DNA of 64,000 bases from Pseudomonas duriflava. Its GTDB lineage: Bacteria; Pseudomonadota; Gammaproteobacteria; Pseudomonadales; Pseudomonadaceae. The DNA lies in contig NZ_VLKY01000013.1 of the NCBI RefSeq assembly GCF_007830155.1, positions 60,187 to 124,186 of the forward strand, given 5' to 3'. The notes beneath the pieces are model-generated. The model was not told the DNA's origin. It searched no databases and saw nothing but the letters and a program-made list of their open reading frames with translations. The position numbers and the translations under genes were made by a program. Positions 8,625-18,247 of the stretch are shown here, piece by piece (the stretch's first letter is position 1; every line of letters begins with the position of its first letter).

Positions 8625-9347
8625 ATGCCACGATCCTTCTGGCTTCTACTGACATTGGCGGTCTTTTACCAAACCGCCTCGGCCCAGACCTTACAACGCG
8701 AATTAGGCGAATTCGACCTTAAACTGGGTACTACCCAGATACGCAGTATGGCTCAGGGCCTGGTTACTCCGTCCAAAGGCTCGCTTGACGGCGGGCTTGA
8801 TCTTTCGCACCAGAACGGCCTGTATTTTGGTCAATGGACCTCTAACTCCGGCACGTCCGCCGACGACCTGTCCATCGAAATGGATACCTATGCCGGTTAC
8901 AAACACCAGTTTTCCGGTAGCGGTTACGGCTATGAATTTGGCTTGATCAACTATGAGCATATCACCGAGGACGTCGACCCTTCCCGAGAGTTTTATTCGG
9001 GAATAAGTCTTTTTGGTACGCGTCTGGGTGCGGCTTTTTCCAACGACCCGGGGCGCCGTGATACGTCGGTATATGCTGATCTTGGTACAACACCGCTGTT
9101 GGGAATAGGCCTTTCAATGCGTTATGGGAATCATAGGCTGGACGATCCACTGACCCTGGCGAATGGCGAAATGGTTCAGGCTTACAATGACTGGTCAGTA
9201 AACTTGTCCCGCTCCTGGGCCAAGGCACAATTTAACTTTTCCTATACCGGGACCAGTCTGCGTGGAGAAGACTGCACGTCCTATTCAGGGCATAACGCCT
9301 ATTGCGATACCGCCCTGCTTCTTCGCGCCTCCCATCCGCTCTTCTAA
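8625..9347 (+). CDS. TorF-family putative outer-membrane porin
   Basis: ATG 8625 is preceded by GAGGAG (8611-8616); an in-frame GTG at 8616 overlaps that site and is rejected. The 240-residue product has a cleavable signal peptide (PRSFWLLLTLAVFYQTASAQT), then alternating beta-strands typical of an outer-membrane barrel (TLANGEMVQAYNDWSVNLSRSW and similar), ending in a C-terminal Phe (ASHPLF). Family signatures GLDLSHQNGLYFGQW and YGYEFGLINYEH match the TorF/Gcw_chp group (PF09694). Its transport substrate is unknown. Confidence 0.82.
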   Translation: MPRSFWLLLTLAVFYQTASAQTLQRELGEFDLKLGTTQIRSMAQGLVTPSKGSLDGGLDLSHQNGLYFGQWTSNSGTSADDLSIEMDTYAGYKHQFSGSGYGYEFGLINYEHITEDVDPSREFYSGISLFGTRLGAAFSNDPGRRDTSVYADLGTTPLLGIGLSMRYGNHRLDDPLTLANGEMVQAYNDWSVNLSRSWAKAQFNFSYTGTSLRGEDCTSYSGHNAYCDTALLLRASHPLF

Positions 9348-9352
9348 TCAAA

Positions 9353-9386
9353 GTCGTACGGCCTGAAACAGATCAGGCAGTACGAC
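9353..9386 (+). terminator. Hairpin downstream of the TorF-like gene
   Basis: GTCGTAC and GCCTGA pair with TCAGGC and GTACGAC across a short loop, 5 nt after the stop codon. There is no T-run, so it may stabilise the 3' end instead of terminating by itself. Confidence 0.4.
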
Positions 9387-9537
9387 CGGCAACGCCCTTG
9401 GAGCAGGCGTTAACCTAAAAACCCTACTTATTCACTCGGCAAGCTTTTTTTGGAAAGCTGCTTGAGGCACCGATACTGTGCTCGGTAATAACACGTACAA
9501 AAACCACGTGCTCAGCCACTCTCTTAAGAAGTACGCA

Positions 9538-10119
9538 TCAATTCCTTTTGTGCAGTGTTGAGATAATGTGTTTAGCAAACGCGTCCGTGCTTCGGATATC
9601 GATGTAATGAACAACGTTGCCGTCCAGTATGTAATACCCATGGTAGCGATCACCGCTTACGCGCGTTTGGGTATAACCAAACAGATCAACATTATCGAGC
9701 TGGCTATAAGTAGGCTGACTGCACTCCAGGCTCAACCCATCGCGTACGGCTTGCGCCTCCAGTTTATCCTTGCTGCTGGCTGCGGGGGCATCGCCTAGAA
9801 AGACGAGACGTATAAAGTCAGGCAACGACAGAGCGCCATCTATTTCGGAGCGCACCGCTGAAATACTCAACTGACGGCTGGAGAGGATAGCGCCGTTGCC
9901 ATACTTGGCAATCAGTACGCCATTGCTGTGGGAAAGAATAGCAGGCGTCTGACCCAAGCCCAGCTCAAGTCGGTTAGGCCCCGCAAGAGCGAGACGCTGA
10001 GAAGCAGCTGGAACAGACGCATGCATCACAACGCTGGGAGGAGAAAACTTACACTCGGCCGCCTTAGCGCTTGTGGAAACAGCTGATACAAGCGCAAGTG
10101 CGTAAATCCATTTATTCAT
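9538..10119 (-). CDS. Hypothetical secreted protein
   Basis: A 193-residue protein with a Sec signal peptide (MNKWIYALALVSAVSTSAKA, predicted cut after AKA, giving mature AECKFSPP). The mature part is beta-rich with three Cys (ECKF, LECSQ and none paired nearby). It ends with a segment reading YHGYYILDGNVVHYIDI and a basic tail. No domain is recognised. It is convergent with the TorF-like gene and divergent from the vgrG pseudogene, and probably monocistronic and periplasmic or surface-exposed. Confidence 0.65.
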   Translation of the reverse strand: MNKWIYALALVSAVSTSAKAAECKFSPPSVVMHASVPAASQRLALAGPNRLELGLGQTPAILSHSNGVLIAKYGNGAILSSRQLSISAVRSEIDGALSLPDFIRLVFLGDAPAASSKDKLEAQAVRDGLSLECSQPTYSQLDNVDLFGYTQTRVSGDRYHGYYILDGNVVHYIDIRSTDAFAKHIISTLHKRN

Positions 10120-10359
10120 AAAAACCCCTTACTAGAGCAGGCAAAGCGGCGCAATAGTAAGGTAATTGAGCAAGCTGTCTGTGTTGGGTTGGCGAAAAGC
10201 AGAAGGGGTTCTGATTTTTCAAACCCTAACCAAGCACATCCGAAATAGAAGCCGTACTGCGCAAGATTCTGCCAGTTCTTTGCGTTTAATCTGCTCTGAT
10301 TAAGGGGCTAGATTACGCTCCCTGTTTGGCCTACCAGACAAGGAAGTTAAGGAACCAGG

Positions 10360-12324
10360 ATGTTTTCACCAGCCAACCAAACCCAGTTTTCACTTGATAT
10401 TCCTGGCGTCTCCCATGACTTTCAGGTCTTGGAATTCCAAGGCCATGAAGCACCCAACTGCGCTTATCGATTTGATATCGAGCTCATCAGTGAAAAGCCA
10501 GACGTTGAGCTTGGATCCTTACTCAACCAGCCTGCTTTTCTAAGTATCGATCCTTATGGCGAGGGCTTTCATGGCTTGGTCTATAGCGCCGCCTAGGACG
10601 AGTCAGGCAAGCGCATGACCCGCTATCGCATTACGCTGGTGCCGCATCTGCATTATCTTGGTCATCGGCATAATCAGCGGATCTTCCAACACCAGGCGGT
10701 ACCCGACATCATCGGGGCGGTTCTGAAGGAACATGGCATCCTATCGAATGCCTTCCGCTTTCAGCTAGGCTCGGCCTATCCAGAGCGCGAGTATTGTGTT
10801 CAGTACGATGAAACAGATCTTCATTTCATCAACCGGCTCTGTGAAGAAGAAGGCATTCATTACCATTTCGAGCACACCAAGACCGAGCATGTTGTTGTCT
10901 TTGGTGACGATCAGACCAGCTTTCCCAAACTCACCCCAGCGGTGTACCAACAAGACACCGGCATGGTGGCCGATCACCAGGTTGTCCGCAAATTCGGCGT
11001 GCAGGTAGAGACTCGCACTACAAAGGTCACCCGCCGGGATTACAACTTCGAAAAACCCAAGCTCACCATGGAAGCCTCCCATACTGGAGAATCAGCACCT
11101 GAGCTTGAGGATTACGATTATCCCGGGCAGTTCACTGATCGCGCCCGAGGCAAACATCTCAGCCAGCGCGCACTAGAGCGACATCAGGCCGACGCTCAGG
11201 TAGCCTGCGGCAAAAGCGACCTGACAGCCCTGAAAACCGGCTAATTCATGCCGCTCACCGAACATCCCCGTAGTGATTGGAACGACCTGTGGCTTTTGAC
11301 AACGCTGACCTATGAGGGCAAGCAGCCCCAGGTACTTGAAGAGTCCGTTTCAAACCAAACGGAAGAAAAGGACGGCTTTCAGCAAGGGTATCGCAACTTT
11401 TTTACAGCAACGCCCTGGGATGTCTTGTTCCGCCCTGCTCTTCGCCACGGCAAAGCCAAAATCCAGGGCAGCCAAACCGCTATCGTTACCGGCCCTGCCG
11501 GCGAAGAAATCTATTGCGATGAATACGGGCGTGTCCGAGTGGAGTTTCATTGGGATCGACTGGACCAGATGAACGAGCACAGCAGTTGCTGGCTGCGTGT
11601 GGCCAGCAACTGGGCGCATGAAGGCTATGGCGCCGTCACCATTCCTCGCATCGGCATGGAAGTATTGGTGACGTTTTTAGAGGGCGACCCTGACCAGCCG
11701 TTGATTACCGGTTGCCTGCATCACGCCGCGAATCGGCCCCCTTACAACCTGCCGGCAAACAAAACCCTGACAGTGTTCAAGACCAGGAGCTCTCCTGGCG
11801 GTAATGGTTTTAACGAGCTACGCATCGAAGACAAGGCCGGAGCCGAACAGATCTATGTGCACGGTCAGCGTGACATGGACATAGAGGTTGGTAATTGTGA
11901 GACCCATTCCGTAGGCGTAGACCGCACCAAAACCATCGACCAGGACGAAACGGTAGTGATCGGCCAGAACCGCATGCGTATCGTCAAGGTTGACGACCAG
12001 CTTCTGGTGGGTGGCTCAAAGGCTGATAGTGTCAGCTCAACGTACCTGATCGAGGCGGGCGAAAGCATCCGCCTGGTCTGCGGCGAGAGTGTGTTCGAGA
12101 TGCATGCCAACGGCCTCGTCAATATTTCCTGCGTTGAGTTCAATATAAGTGCGAGCGGTGCAGGCCAACTCAATACGGGCGGAAATCTTGACATTAATGC
12201 GCCGGGCGGCCAGTCAGGGACATCTCCTGAAGGACAGGGAGTGAAAGCGACTATTGATGCCCAGGTCGACGCCATATTTAACCCTCAATCCGCCAGTAAT
12301 GGTTCCGGCTCTCTTCCCCTCTAA
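10360..12324 (+). pseudogene. vgrG: vgrG (type VI secretion spike) with two in-frame stops
   Basis: One reading frame encodes a VgrG protein of ordinary length (~655 codons). It has gp27-like N-terminal domains (FSLDIPGVSHDFQVLEFQG; YCVQYDETDLHFINRLCEEEGIHYHF), a gp5/OB part (YCDEYGRVRVEFHWDR, SSCWLRVASNWAHEGYG, GMEVLVTFLEGDPDQPLITG) and the C-terminal beta-helix. The frame is interrupted by TAG at 10594-10596 and TAA at 11242-11244, with no frameshift. TAG could be one change from CAG (Gln). A full spike cannot be made without readthrough; the last piece could start at ATG 11248. It heads a vgrG-chaperone-PAAR/RHS cassette. Confidence 0.85.
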
Positions 12325-12345
12325 TTCAAACCTTCGAGAAATCCC

Positions 12346-12777
12346 ATGAGCTATCAAATCAACGAGGGCAGTTTGACACTGCCAGCGGGTTTCCAGGACC
12401 GCACGATCAATGTGTTCGTACCAGGTGACACTGCACCATTTCCCTTTAGCCTTACGGTATCCCGCGACACTAAACCCGCGGACGAAGCGCTGAGTGAATA
12501 TGTCGAGCGACAGGTTGAGCTGATCGCTGCAAAGCTGGCCAAGTACAAACGGCTGAATAGTAAGTCGGCCATGCTATCCGCGAGCGCCCCTCTGCAGGGC
12601 CTTCAGATCGATGCGCAGTACAAGGCAAACGGCAAGGATGTATATCAACGCCAGGCTGCCTTTCTTATAGCGCCAGAGCGTGTCCTTGTTTTTACCGCCA
12701 GTGGGCAGACACCGTTTACGACAGAACAAGACGCGTTGTGGAACGATTTTCTTAGTAGTTTCAGCCCGTCTCGCTAG
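12346..12777 (+). CDS. DUF1795/DcrB-like T6SS effector chaperone (Eag type)
   Basis: A 143-residue single-domain protein of the DcrB/DUF1795 fold (NEGSLTLPAGFQDRTINVF at the start; Tyr/Lys-rich middle; AFLIAPERVLVFTASGQTPF; NDFLSSF at the end). In type VI loci, members of this family (EagT6, EagR) hold the transmembrane segments of PAAR effectors before export onto VgrG. It lies 21 nt after vgrG and ahead of a PAAR-RHS gene whose N-terminus has such membrane helices. This is the expected order. The gene itself is intact. Confidence 0.85.
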   Translation: MSYQINEGSLTLPAGFQDRTINVFVPGDTAPFPFSLTVSRDTKPADEALSEYVERQVELIAAKLAKYKRLNSKSAMLSASAPLQGLQIDAQYKANGKDVYQRQAAFLIAPERVLVFTASGQTPFTTEQDALWNDFLSSFSPSR

Positions 12778-12843
12778 TTTGCGAGAGTAGGTCAGCAGCA
12801 GGTTTTAATCGACACGGCGCGCCGTGTGACAGGGAGAAGTCAA

Positions 12844-15800
12844 GTGTACGAAGCCGCACGGATCGATGACGAGATCGTTCATACCAGCGCTTTAGGCGGT
12901 TTTCTTGCCGGAGCGGCAATAGGTATTGCCCTTGTCGTAGGGGTGGCGGTGGCAACCGCTACCTGCGGCTTTGGTGTCGCCCTGCTGTGGGGCGTGTTAG
13001 CAGGTTTTGGCGGAGCGGGTATTACAGCCATTGGTGAAACCCTTGGGAGAAGTATAAGCACCCCTGCCGGAGGGATTATTTCCGGATCGCCCAATACTTT
13101 TATCAATGGTTTGGCGGCAGCACGTGTTGAGGCCGATACAGGCGTCTGTGAAAAACACAGCAAGCCTCCGCAAATTGCCCAAGGCTCAGCCAAGGTTTTC
13201 ATCAACGGTCTTCCTGCTGCCCGTAAGGGTGATCAACTTACCTGTGGCGCTACGATTAACTCCGGCTCACCCAATGTCAATGTCGGCGCCGAAACCCAGA
13301 CCTATCTACCTATAGATGACGAAGTACCGGCATGGTTAAGTACCACAGTTGATGTTCTGATGGCGCTAGGTGGCGGTATCGGCAGTCTCGTGAAAATGGC
13401 AGCCAAGAATGGCCTGAAAGCTGTCATGCCGTGTGCACTCAAGTTTGCGGCCACTTTTGCCGCTTCCGAGGCGTTTACACGAGCAGTAGCGGCCCCGGTA
13501 TTAACGCGTGCTTTTGGTGCACTGTTTGGTCACCCAGTTGACGCGGTTAATGGCCGTAAACTACTGCTGGAAGACGGTGAGATCGATTTTGCCCTTCCCG
13601 GTCTGCTGCCTATTCATTGGGCACGCTTTTATGCCAGTGACATCGACCATGAAGGTTTGCTCGGGCGCGGCTGGGTATTGCCCTGGGAGCAAAGTCTACG
13701 GCGCGAGAAGGATCGTCTGGTTTTAAGGGATAACCAGGGCCGGGAGGTTCCGCTCGAACTGCTAAAGCCCAATGAGCGAGTCTTTTACCCAGCGGAGCAG
13801 CTTACCGTTGTCTGTACCGAGGGGGGTCATTACCTGTTGCAGACCCTCGACTGTACGTTTCTCTATTTTGGAGACCTACCAGAGGATGGCACGCCCGCTC
13901 CGCTCAAACGTATCGAAGATGCCTATGGTAATTACCTGTCGCTTACCTACCGAGAAGGTCAGCTGACCGATATTCATTCAAAAAGCATGATGCGTGTGCA
14001 TCTCTGCTACAACGAAGCGGGTAACCGCTTGGTACGTGTAGAGCGCATCGAGGATTGCAAGCCGGTAGAGACCCTTGTTCGCTATCTCTACGATGCGCAG
14101 AATCAACTCGTTGGCGTTACTAATCGCAATGGGGTTACCAGTCGGCGCTTTGGCTATGACCAAGGCCTAATGGTCGCGCATGAAAATGCCCTGGGTTTGG
14201 TATGTCACTATCGGTGGGGCACATTCCCGGACGGCAGCCTGCGAGTAACAGAGCACTGGACCAGTGACGGTGAGCGCTACAGCTTTAGCTATGATCTGAA
14301 GCGTCGCACGACCTATGTTATTGATACGTTAAATCGCAAGGCCATTATTCGTTATGACGACAACCGCCGTGTTACTTTTGGCCAGGACTTTGGCGGTGAG
14401 CAATACCACATTACGTTAGATGAGTCGGGCAACATAACGGATGTAACGCTACCTGACAGCAATACGTTAACGTTTGAATACGATAACTTTTCAAGACTAG
14501 TCAAAGACACCGACCCTCTGGGGCGCTCTACAAGCTATACTTATCATCTCAATACTGAATTTCTTACCGCACTGACGAAGCCTGATGGCAGTGAACTTGC
14601 CTGGAAATACGATAATGCAGGCAGCCTGTTGGCTCAGACGGATGAGCTTGGCGCCATTACTCGCTATCTTAGTGCCGATAATGGCTTAGCCCATACCGTA
14701 ACGGACGCCTTAGGCAATAACACCTATTACTGGTGGAACGCTCTTGGCCAAGTCACACAGCATCAGGACTGCTCAGGCAACCGCACCCACTATGCCTACG
14801 ACGAGCACCTACATCTTGCTGCAGTAACCAACGCGCTTGGCCAAACCACCCGACTGCATCGTAAACCCGACGGCGAAGTCCTTCGCGTCGAACATCCTGA
14901 TGGCAGTACAGAGTTCTATACCTATAACGCGCTTGGGCAGCTACTTACCCATACCGATGCGGATAAGCGTACAACAAGCGTCACTCGTAACGCTCGCGGC
15001 CTGCCTATAGAGCGCAAGGACGCCAAAGCCCAGCGCGTCTGTTACCACTATGATCAGGCGCTGCGTCTGGCTGCCCTGGTAAACGAGAACGGGGCAGCCT
15101 ATCGCTTCGCCTATGACTCAGCTGACCGCCTGGTAGAAGAAGCTCGTATAGACGGCCTGCGCCGTCGCTTCCACTACAACGTAGCTGGTGCACTGGTCCG
15201 CATGGATGAGCACACTACTGACCTAGGCCAGACACGCTCCAGCGAATTTGAGCGCGACGCTATAGGTCGTTTACTCAGCAAAATGACCCAGGATGCTCGC
15301 CTGGACTACACCTATGACAAGCTGGATCGGGTCTTAGCCATCGAAAGGCAGCCCAGCGAGCAGGGTAAAGCGCTGGGTATACAGCCCGATGCTCTCCGCT
15401 TCAGCTACGACAAGGCAGGCCGCCTGGTACAGGAACAGTCAGCCTTAGGCGCACTAGGTTACACCTACGATGCGCTAGGCAACCTCACCCAACTCAGCCT
15501 ACCGGATGGCCGCACACTCAATCATCTCTATTATGGCAGCGGTCATCTGCACCAACTAAACCTCGACGGCTTGCTGATCAGCGACTTCGAGCGTGACCCT
15601 CTACACAGAGAGACCCTGCGCACCCAGGGCAGCCTGACCAGCCGCTTTGGGTACGACAGTTTTGGCCGTAAACGCTGGCAAGCCGCCATTCAACTGCCGC
15701 ATGAACAGCTCTCGCAACTCAACGAGCAAAAGAACAGCCTGCTTGGCCATCCTGAACATCCCGCCACGCTGATCCATCGACGCTATGAGTACAGCAAGGC

Positions 15801-16383
15801 AGGCGAACTGTTGCGGCAGGCTGATAAGCACCGCGGCATTACAGATTATAAATACGATGCCATTGGCCAACTGCGCAGCCGCGAACCGCACCACTCGCAG
15901 CTCGGTAATGAGGATTTTGGCTACGACCCTGCCGGCAACCTGACTGGCTCTCAGGCCCTGAGCCCGGACAACCGCCTCAAGGCCTGGAAAGACCTGCGCC
16001 TCACTTATGATGCGTGGGGCAATGTCAGCGAGCGGCACAGCTCCAATGGCTATCAGCGTTTTATCTACGACTGTGAAAACCGCCTGGTTAGAGCCGAAAC
16101 CTACCGCGGCCATGACTCGCTCATCCAAGCCACTTACGAATACGACTGCCTGGGCCGCCGCATTACCAAGCACGTCCTAACAGAAGGCAAGACCGAAACC
16201 ACCCGCTTCCTCTGGCAGGGCCTGCGCCTGCTGCAAGAGCAAAAAGCGGATCTGCATAGCCTGTATATCTACGAACAGGGAGCTCTACCCTACTTTGTCC
16301 ACCTGTATTCTGAGAAGCCTCTCACGCATCCGTTGGTAAAGGCTTATCTGAGCCAACTTCCTAGCGACAGACGAAAATCATAG
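12844..16383 (+). CDS. PAAR-domain RHS protein, C-terminally truncated
   Basis: The preferred start is GTG 12844 behind AGGGAGAAG; it gives the conserved EAAR.DDEI.HTSAL opening. The ~1179-residue product has two N-terminal membrane helices (~15-60), a PAAR-like domain (~75-160, repeated GSPNTFING / GSAKVFINGLPAARKGD), another hydrophobic region (~180-225), then RHS repeats (YD..G.L pattern) to ~1150. RHS effectors normally continue with a core motif ending in DP.G and a variable toxin. Here YIYE is followed by only ~35 unrelated residues (QGALPYFVHLYSEK... to SDRRKS). No immunity gene follows. It probably forms the cage without toxin. Confidence 0.85.
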   Translation: MYEAARIDDEIVHTSALGGFLAGAAIGIALVVGVAVATATCGFGVALLWGVLAGFGGAGITAIGETLGRSISTPAGGIISGSPNTFINGLAAARVEADTGVCEKHSKPPQIAQGSAKVFINGLPAARKGDQLTCGATINSGSPNVNVGAETQTYLPIDDEVPAWLSTTVDVLMALGGGIGSLVKMAAKNGLKAVMPCALKFAATFAASEAFTRAVAAPVLTRAFGALFGHPVDAVNGRKLLLEDGEIDFALPGLLPIHWARFYASDIDHEGLLGRGWVLPWEQSLRREKDRLVLRDNQGREVPLELLKPNERVFYPAEQLTVVCTEGGHYLLQTLDCTFLYFGDLPEDGTPAPLKRIEDAYGNYLSLTYREGQLTDIHSKSMMRVHLCYNEAGNRLVRVERIEDCKPVETLVRYLYDAQNQLVGVTNRNGVTSRRFGYDQGLMVAHENALGLVCHYRWGTFPDGSLRVTEHWTSDGERYSFSYDLKRRTTYVIDTLNRKAIIRYDDNRRVTFGQDFGGEQYHITLDESGNITDVTLPDSNTLTFEYDNFSRLVKDTDPLGRSTSYTYHLNTEFLTALTKPDGSELAWKYDNAGSLLAQTDELGAITRYLSADNGLAHTVTDALGNNTYYWWNALGQVTQHQDCSGNRTHYAYDEHLHLAAVTNALGQTTRLHRKPDGEVLRVEHPDGSTEFYTYNALGQLLTHTDADKRTTSVTRNARGLPIERKDAKAQRVCYHYDQALRLAALVNENGAAYRFAYDSADRLVEEARIDGLRRRFHYNVAGALVRMDEHTTDLGQTRSSEFERDAIGRLLSKMTQDARLDYTYDKLDRVLAIERQPSEQGKALGIQPDALRFSYDKAGRLVQEQSALGALGYTYDALGNLTQLSLPDGRTLNHLYYGSGHLHQLNLDGLLISDFERDPLHRETLRTQGSLTSRFGYDSFGRKRWQAAIQLPHEQLSQLNEQKNSLLGHPEHPATLIHRRYEYSKAGELLRQADKHRGITDYKYDAIGQLRSREPHHSQLGNEDFGYDPAGNLTGSQALSPDNRLKAWKDLRLTYDAWGNVSERHSSNGYQRFIYDCENRLVRAETYRGHDSLIQATYEYDCLGRRITKHVLTEGKTETTRFLWQGLRLLQEQKADLHSLYIYEQGALPYFVHLYSEKPLTHPLVKAYLSQLPSDRRKS

Positions 16384-16457
16384 TAAGCCCTAAAGGCTTC
16401 TTAGGCAGAAATCATTACGCCTCTCACTTATGTCTGCTTGTATCTACGATAGTTTTA

Positions 16458-16498
16458 GAAAAAGCCGGACAGCCTTTACAGCCCTGCCCGGCTTTTTC
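16458..16498. terminator. Bidirectional terminator between the RHS and MFS genes
   Basis: An A-run with GCCGG pairs with CCGGC plus a T-run across a ~20-nt loop, between the convergent RHS and MFS genes. Confidence 0.7.
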
Positions 16499-16542
16499 CT
16501 AGGACATCTGAACGCTAGCGCCCTCAGTATCTATCTAATGCA

Positions 16543-18036
16543 TTACCTTTCGGCCAGCGAGAGCGGACGCGCTACGGACTCAAGCGACTTACGCTCGGCC
16601 GCCACGCCCCAGATAGCCTGAATAACCCCAGCACTAATCATGAGACTGGCGCCGATGAGGTAGCCATAGAAGACATTAGAAGCTTCGCCACTCTCGATCA
16701 ATTGGCCGAATAGTGTTGGGCCGATGATACCGCCGAGCCCTGTACCAAAAGCATAAAACACGGCAATGGCCAACGCACGGATCTCCAATGGGAAGGTTTC
16801 GGCAACGGTGAGATAAGCCGAGCTTGCGGCCGCCGAGGCAAAGAAGAAGACCACCATCCAGCAAATGGTTTGTGTCGTGGCGGTAAGCATCCCTTGTTGA
16901 AACAGGTATCCCGTAACGACCAGCAGAGCACCGGAGATCACGTACGTGCTGCTGATCATGATTTTCCGACCGACCACATCGAACAAGCGCCCCAGAATCA
17001 ACGGTCCGCAGAAGTTGCCCAATGCAAAAGGCAGCACATACCAGCCTACATTGGAGCTGGGAACGTCATAAAAATCTGTCAACACCAAAGCGTAGGTAAA
17101 GAAGATGGCGTTGTAGAAGAACGCTTGTGCAGTCAATAAGGTCATTCCCACCAGGGCTCGCTGACGGTGCACCACGAACAGGCTTTGGAACACTTCGGTC
17201 AAGGGAGTATGGTCGCGCCCTTTCATCCGCAGATGCAATTTAGGATCTACCGGCTCAAGCTTGTATCCCTCTGCCTCAAAGCGCTTTTCAATGTTGTCAA
17301 CAATACGCTTGGCCTCTTCCGGCTGATTGTGAATCAGCAGCCAACGAGGGCTTTCAGGGATCCACATACGCATGAACAGAATGATGAGCCCTAGGGCAGC
17401 TCCGATTCCGAAACACAAACGCCAGCCTAAATCGCCAGGAATCAGATCGGGATCCAGTAGAACGATAGACCCCATAGCTCCAAGCGCAGCGCCTATCCAG
17501 AATGACCCATTAATTGTCAAATCAACCCAGCCGCGATAACGGGCCGGCGTGAACTCCTGGATAGTTGAATTAATAGCCGTGTATTCGCCGCCTATACCTG
17601 CTCCCGTCAGAAAGCGAAACAGCATGAAACTCCACAGATTCCATGAAAACGCTGTGAGAAAGGTAGCGCCTACGTAAACGAACAACGTAATGAAAAATAG
17701 CTTGCGCCGCCCCAGCCGATCAGTCAGCCAACCAAAGAATAACGCGCCCAATACAGCGCCTGCGATATAGATTCCTCCCGCTAAACCAATATCGGAACTG
17801 GTCAATTGCAAGGCAGGACTATCACGAAGGGCGCCTGCCACCGAGCCGGCCAGCGTCACCTCCAGCCCGTCCAGAATCCAAGTGATCCCTAGTGCCAATA
17901 CAAGAAAGGTATGAAACCGCCCCCAGGGAAGTCGATCCAGCCGAGCCGGTAGATTAGTTTCGTAAATATGTTCGTGAAGTTTATTGGAGGATGAAGAGGC
18001 TAAATGAGAAGTTGCGGATAAATTTGTTAGCGCCAT
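16543..18036 (-). CDS. MFS transporter (sugar/metabolite:H+ symporter type)
   Basis: A 497-residue protein with 12 predicted transmembrane helices. It has the family-specific loop GWLTDRLGRRKLF between helices 2 and 3, and RFLTGAGIGGEYTAINSTIQEF (helix 4/5 region). PESPRWLL precedes the central cytoplasmic loop, and RLFDVVGRKIM follows in the second half. An AAGGA site precedes the ATG. It is divergent from a LamB-like porin across a 209-nt gap, suggesting linked uptake of a sugar or related solute. The actual substrate cannot be read from the sequence. Confidence 0.85.
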   Translation of the reverse strand: MALTNLSATSHLASSSSNKLHEHIYETNLPARLDRLPWGRFHTFLVLALGITWILDGLEVTLAGSVAGALRDSPALQLTSSDIGLAGGIYIAGAVLGALFFGWLTDRLGRRKLFFITLFVYVGATFLTAFSWNLWSFMLFRFLTGAGIGGEYTAINSTIQEFTPARYRGWVDLTINGSFWIGAALGAMGSIVLLDPDLIPGDLGWRLCFGIGAALGLIILFMRMWIPESPRWLLIHNQPEEAKRIVDNIEKRFEAEGYKLEPVDPKLHLRMKGRDHTPLTEVFQSLFVVHRQRALVGMTLLTAQAFFYNAIFFTYALVLTDFYDVPSSNVGWYVLPFALGNFCGPLILGRLFDVVGRKIMISSTYVISGALLVVTGYLFQQGMLTATTQTICWMVVFFFASAAASSAYLTVAETFPLEIRALAIAVFYAFGTGLGGIIGPTLFGQLIESGEASNVFYGYLIGASLMISAGVIQAIWGVAAERKSLESVARPLSLAER

Positions 18037-18202
18037 AACTCATATCCTTTCAGTTTTTTTATAATGATTTCCGCTATAAAGACGATGGCGCTTTATTGGC
18101 GGATCCACTGAAATTTGAGAGCTGGGTCATACATCAGTAGTTCAGCTACCAGCCAAGCAACTCATCGCGAAAAATTCGGTCCGAGAGGCGGCCTAAAAGC
18201 AG

Positions 18203-18247
18203 TTGGGCATATAAAAATAGATTTAGCGCACTTGAGCATATAAAAAT
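18203..18247 (+). repeat. Two 16-bp direct repeats upstream of the porin gene
   Basis: TTG-G/A-GCATATAAAAAT occurs at 18203-18218 and 18232-18247 (15 of 16 identical, 29-bp period). It lies in the divergent promoter region, and the second copy overlaps the ATG at 18246. It could be an operator or a duplicated promoter element. Confidence 0.5.

Noticed and set aside
9432..9653. Minus-strand frame overlapping the end of the secreted-protein gene
   Set aside because: Overlaps a better gene, no signal or ribosome binding site.
10594..11244. Programmed recoding of the vgrG stops (selenocysteine, pyrrolysine or readthrough)
   Set aside because: The codons are TAG and TAA, there is no SECIS-like hairpin that I can see, and two different stops argue for simple nonsense mutation.
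15601..16173. Minus-strand frame inside the RHS gene
   Set aside because: Shadow of repeat-rich coding sequence, no ribosome binding site or protein similarity; not an immunity gene.
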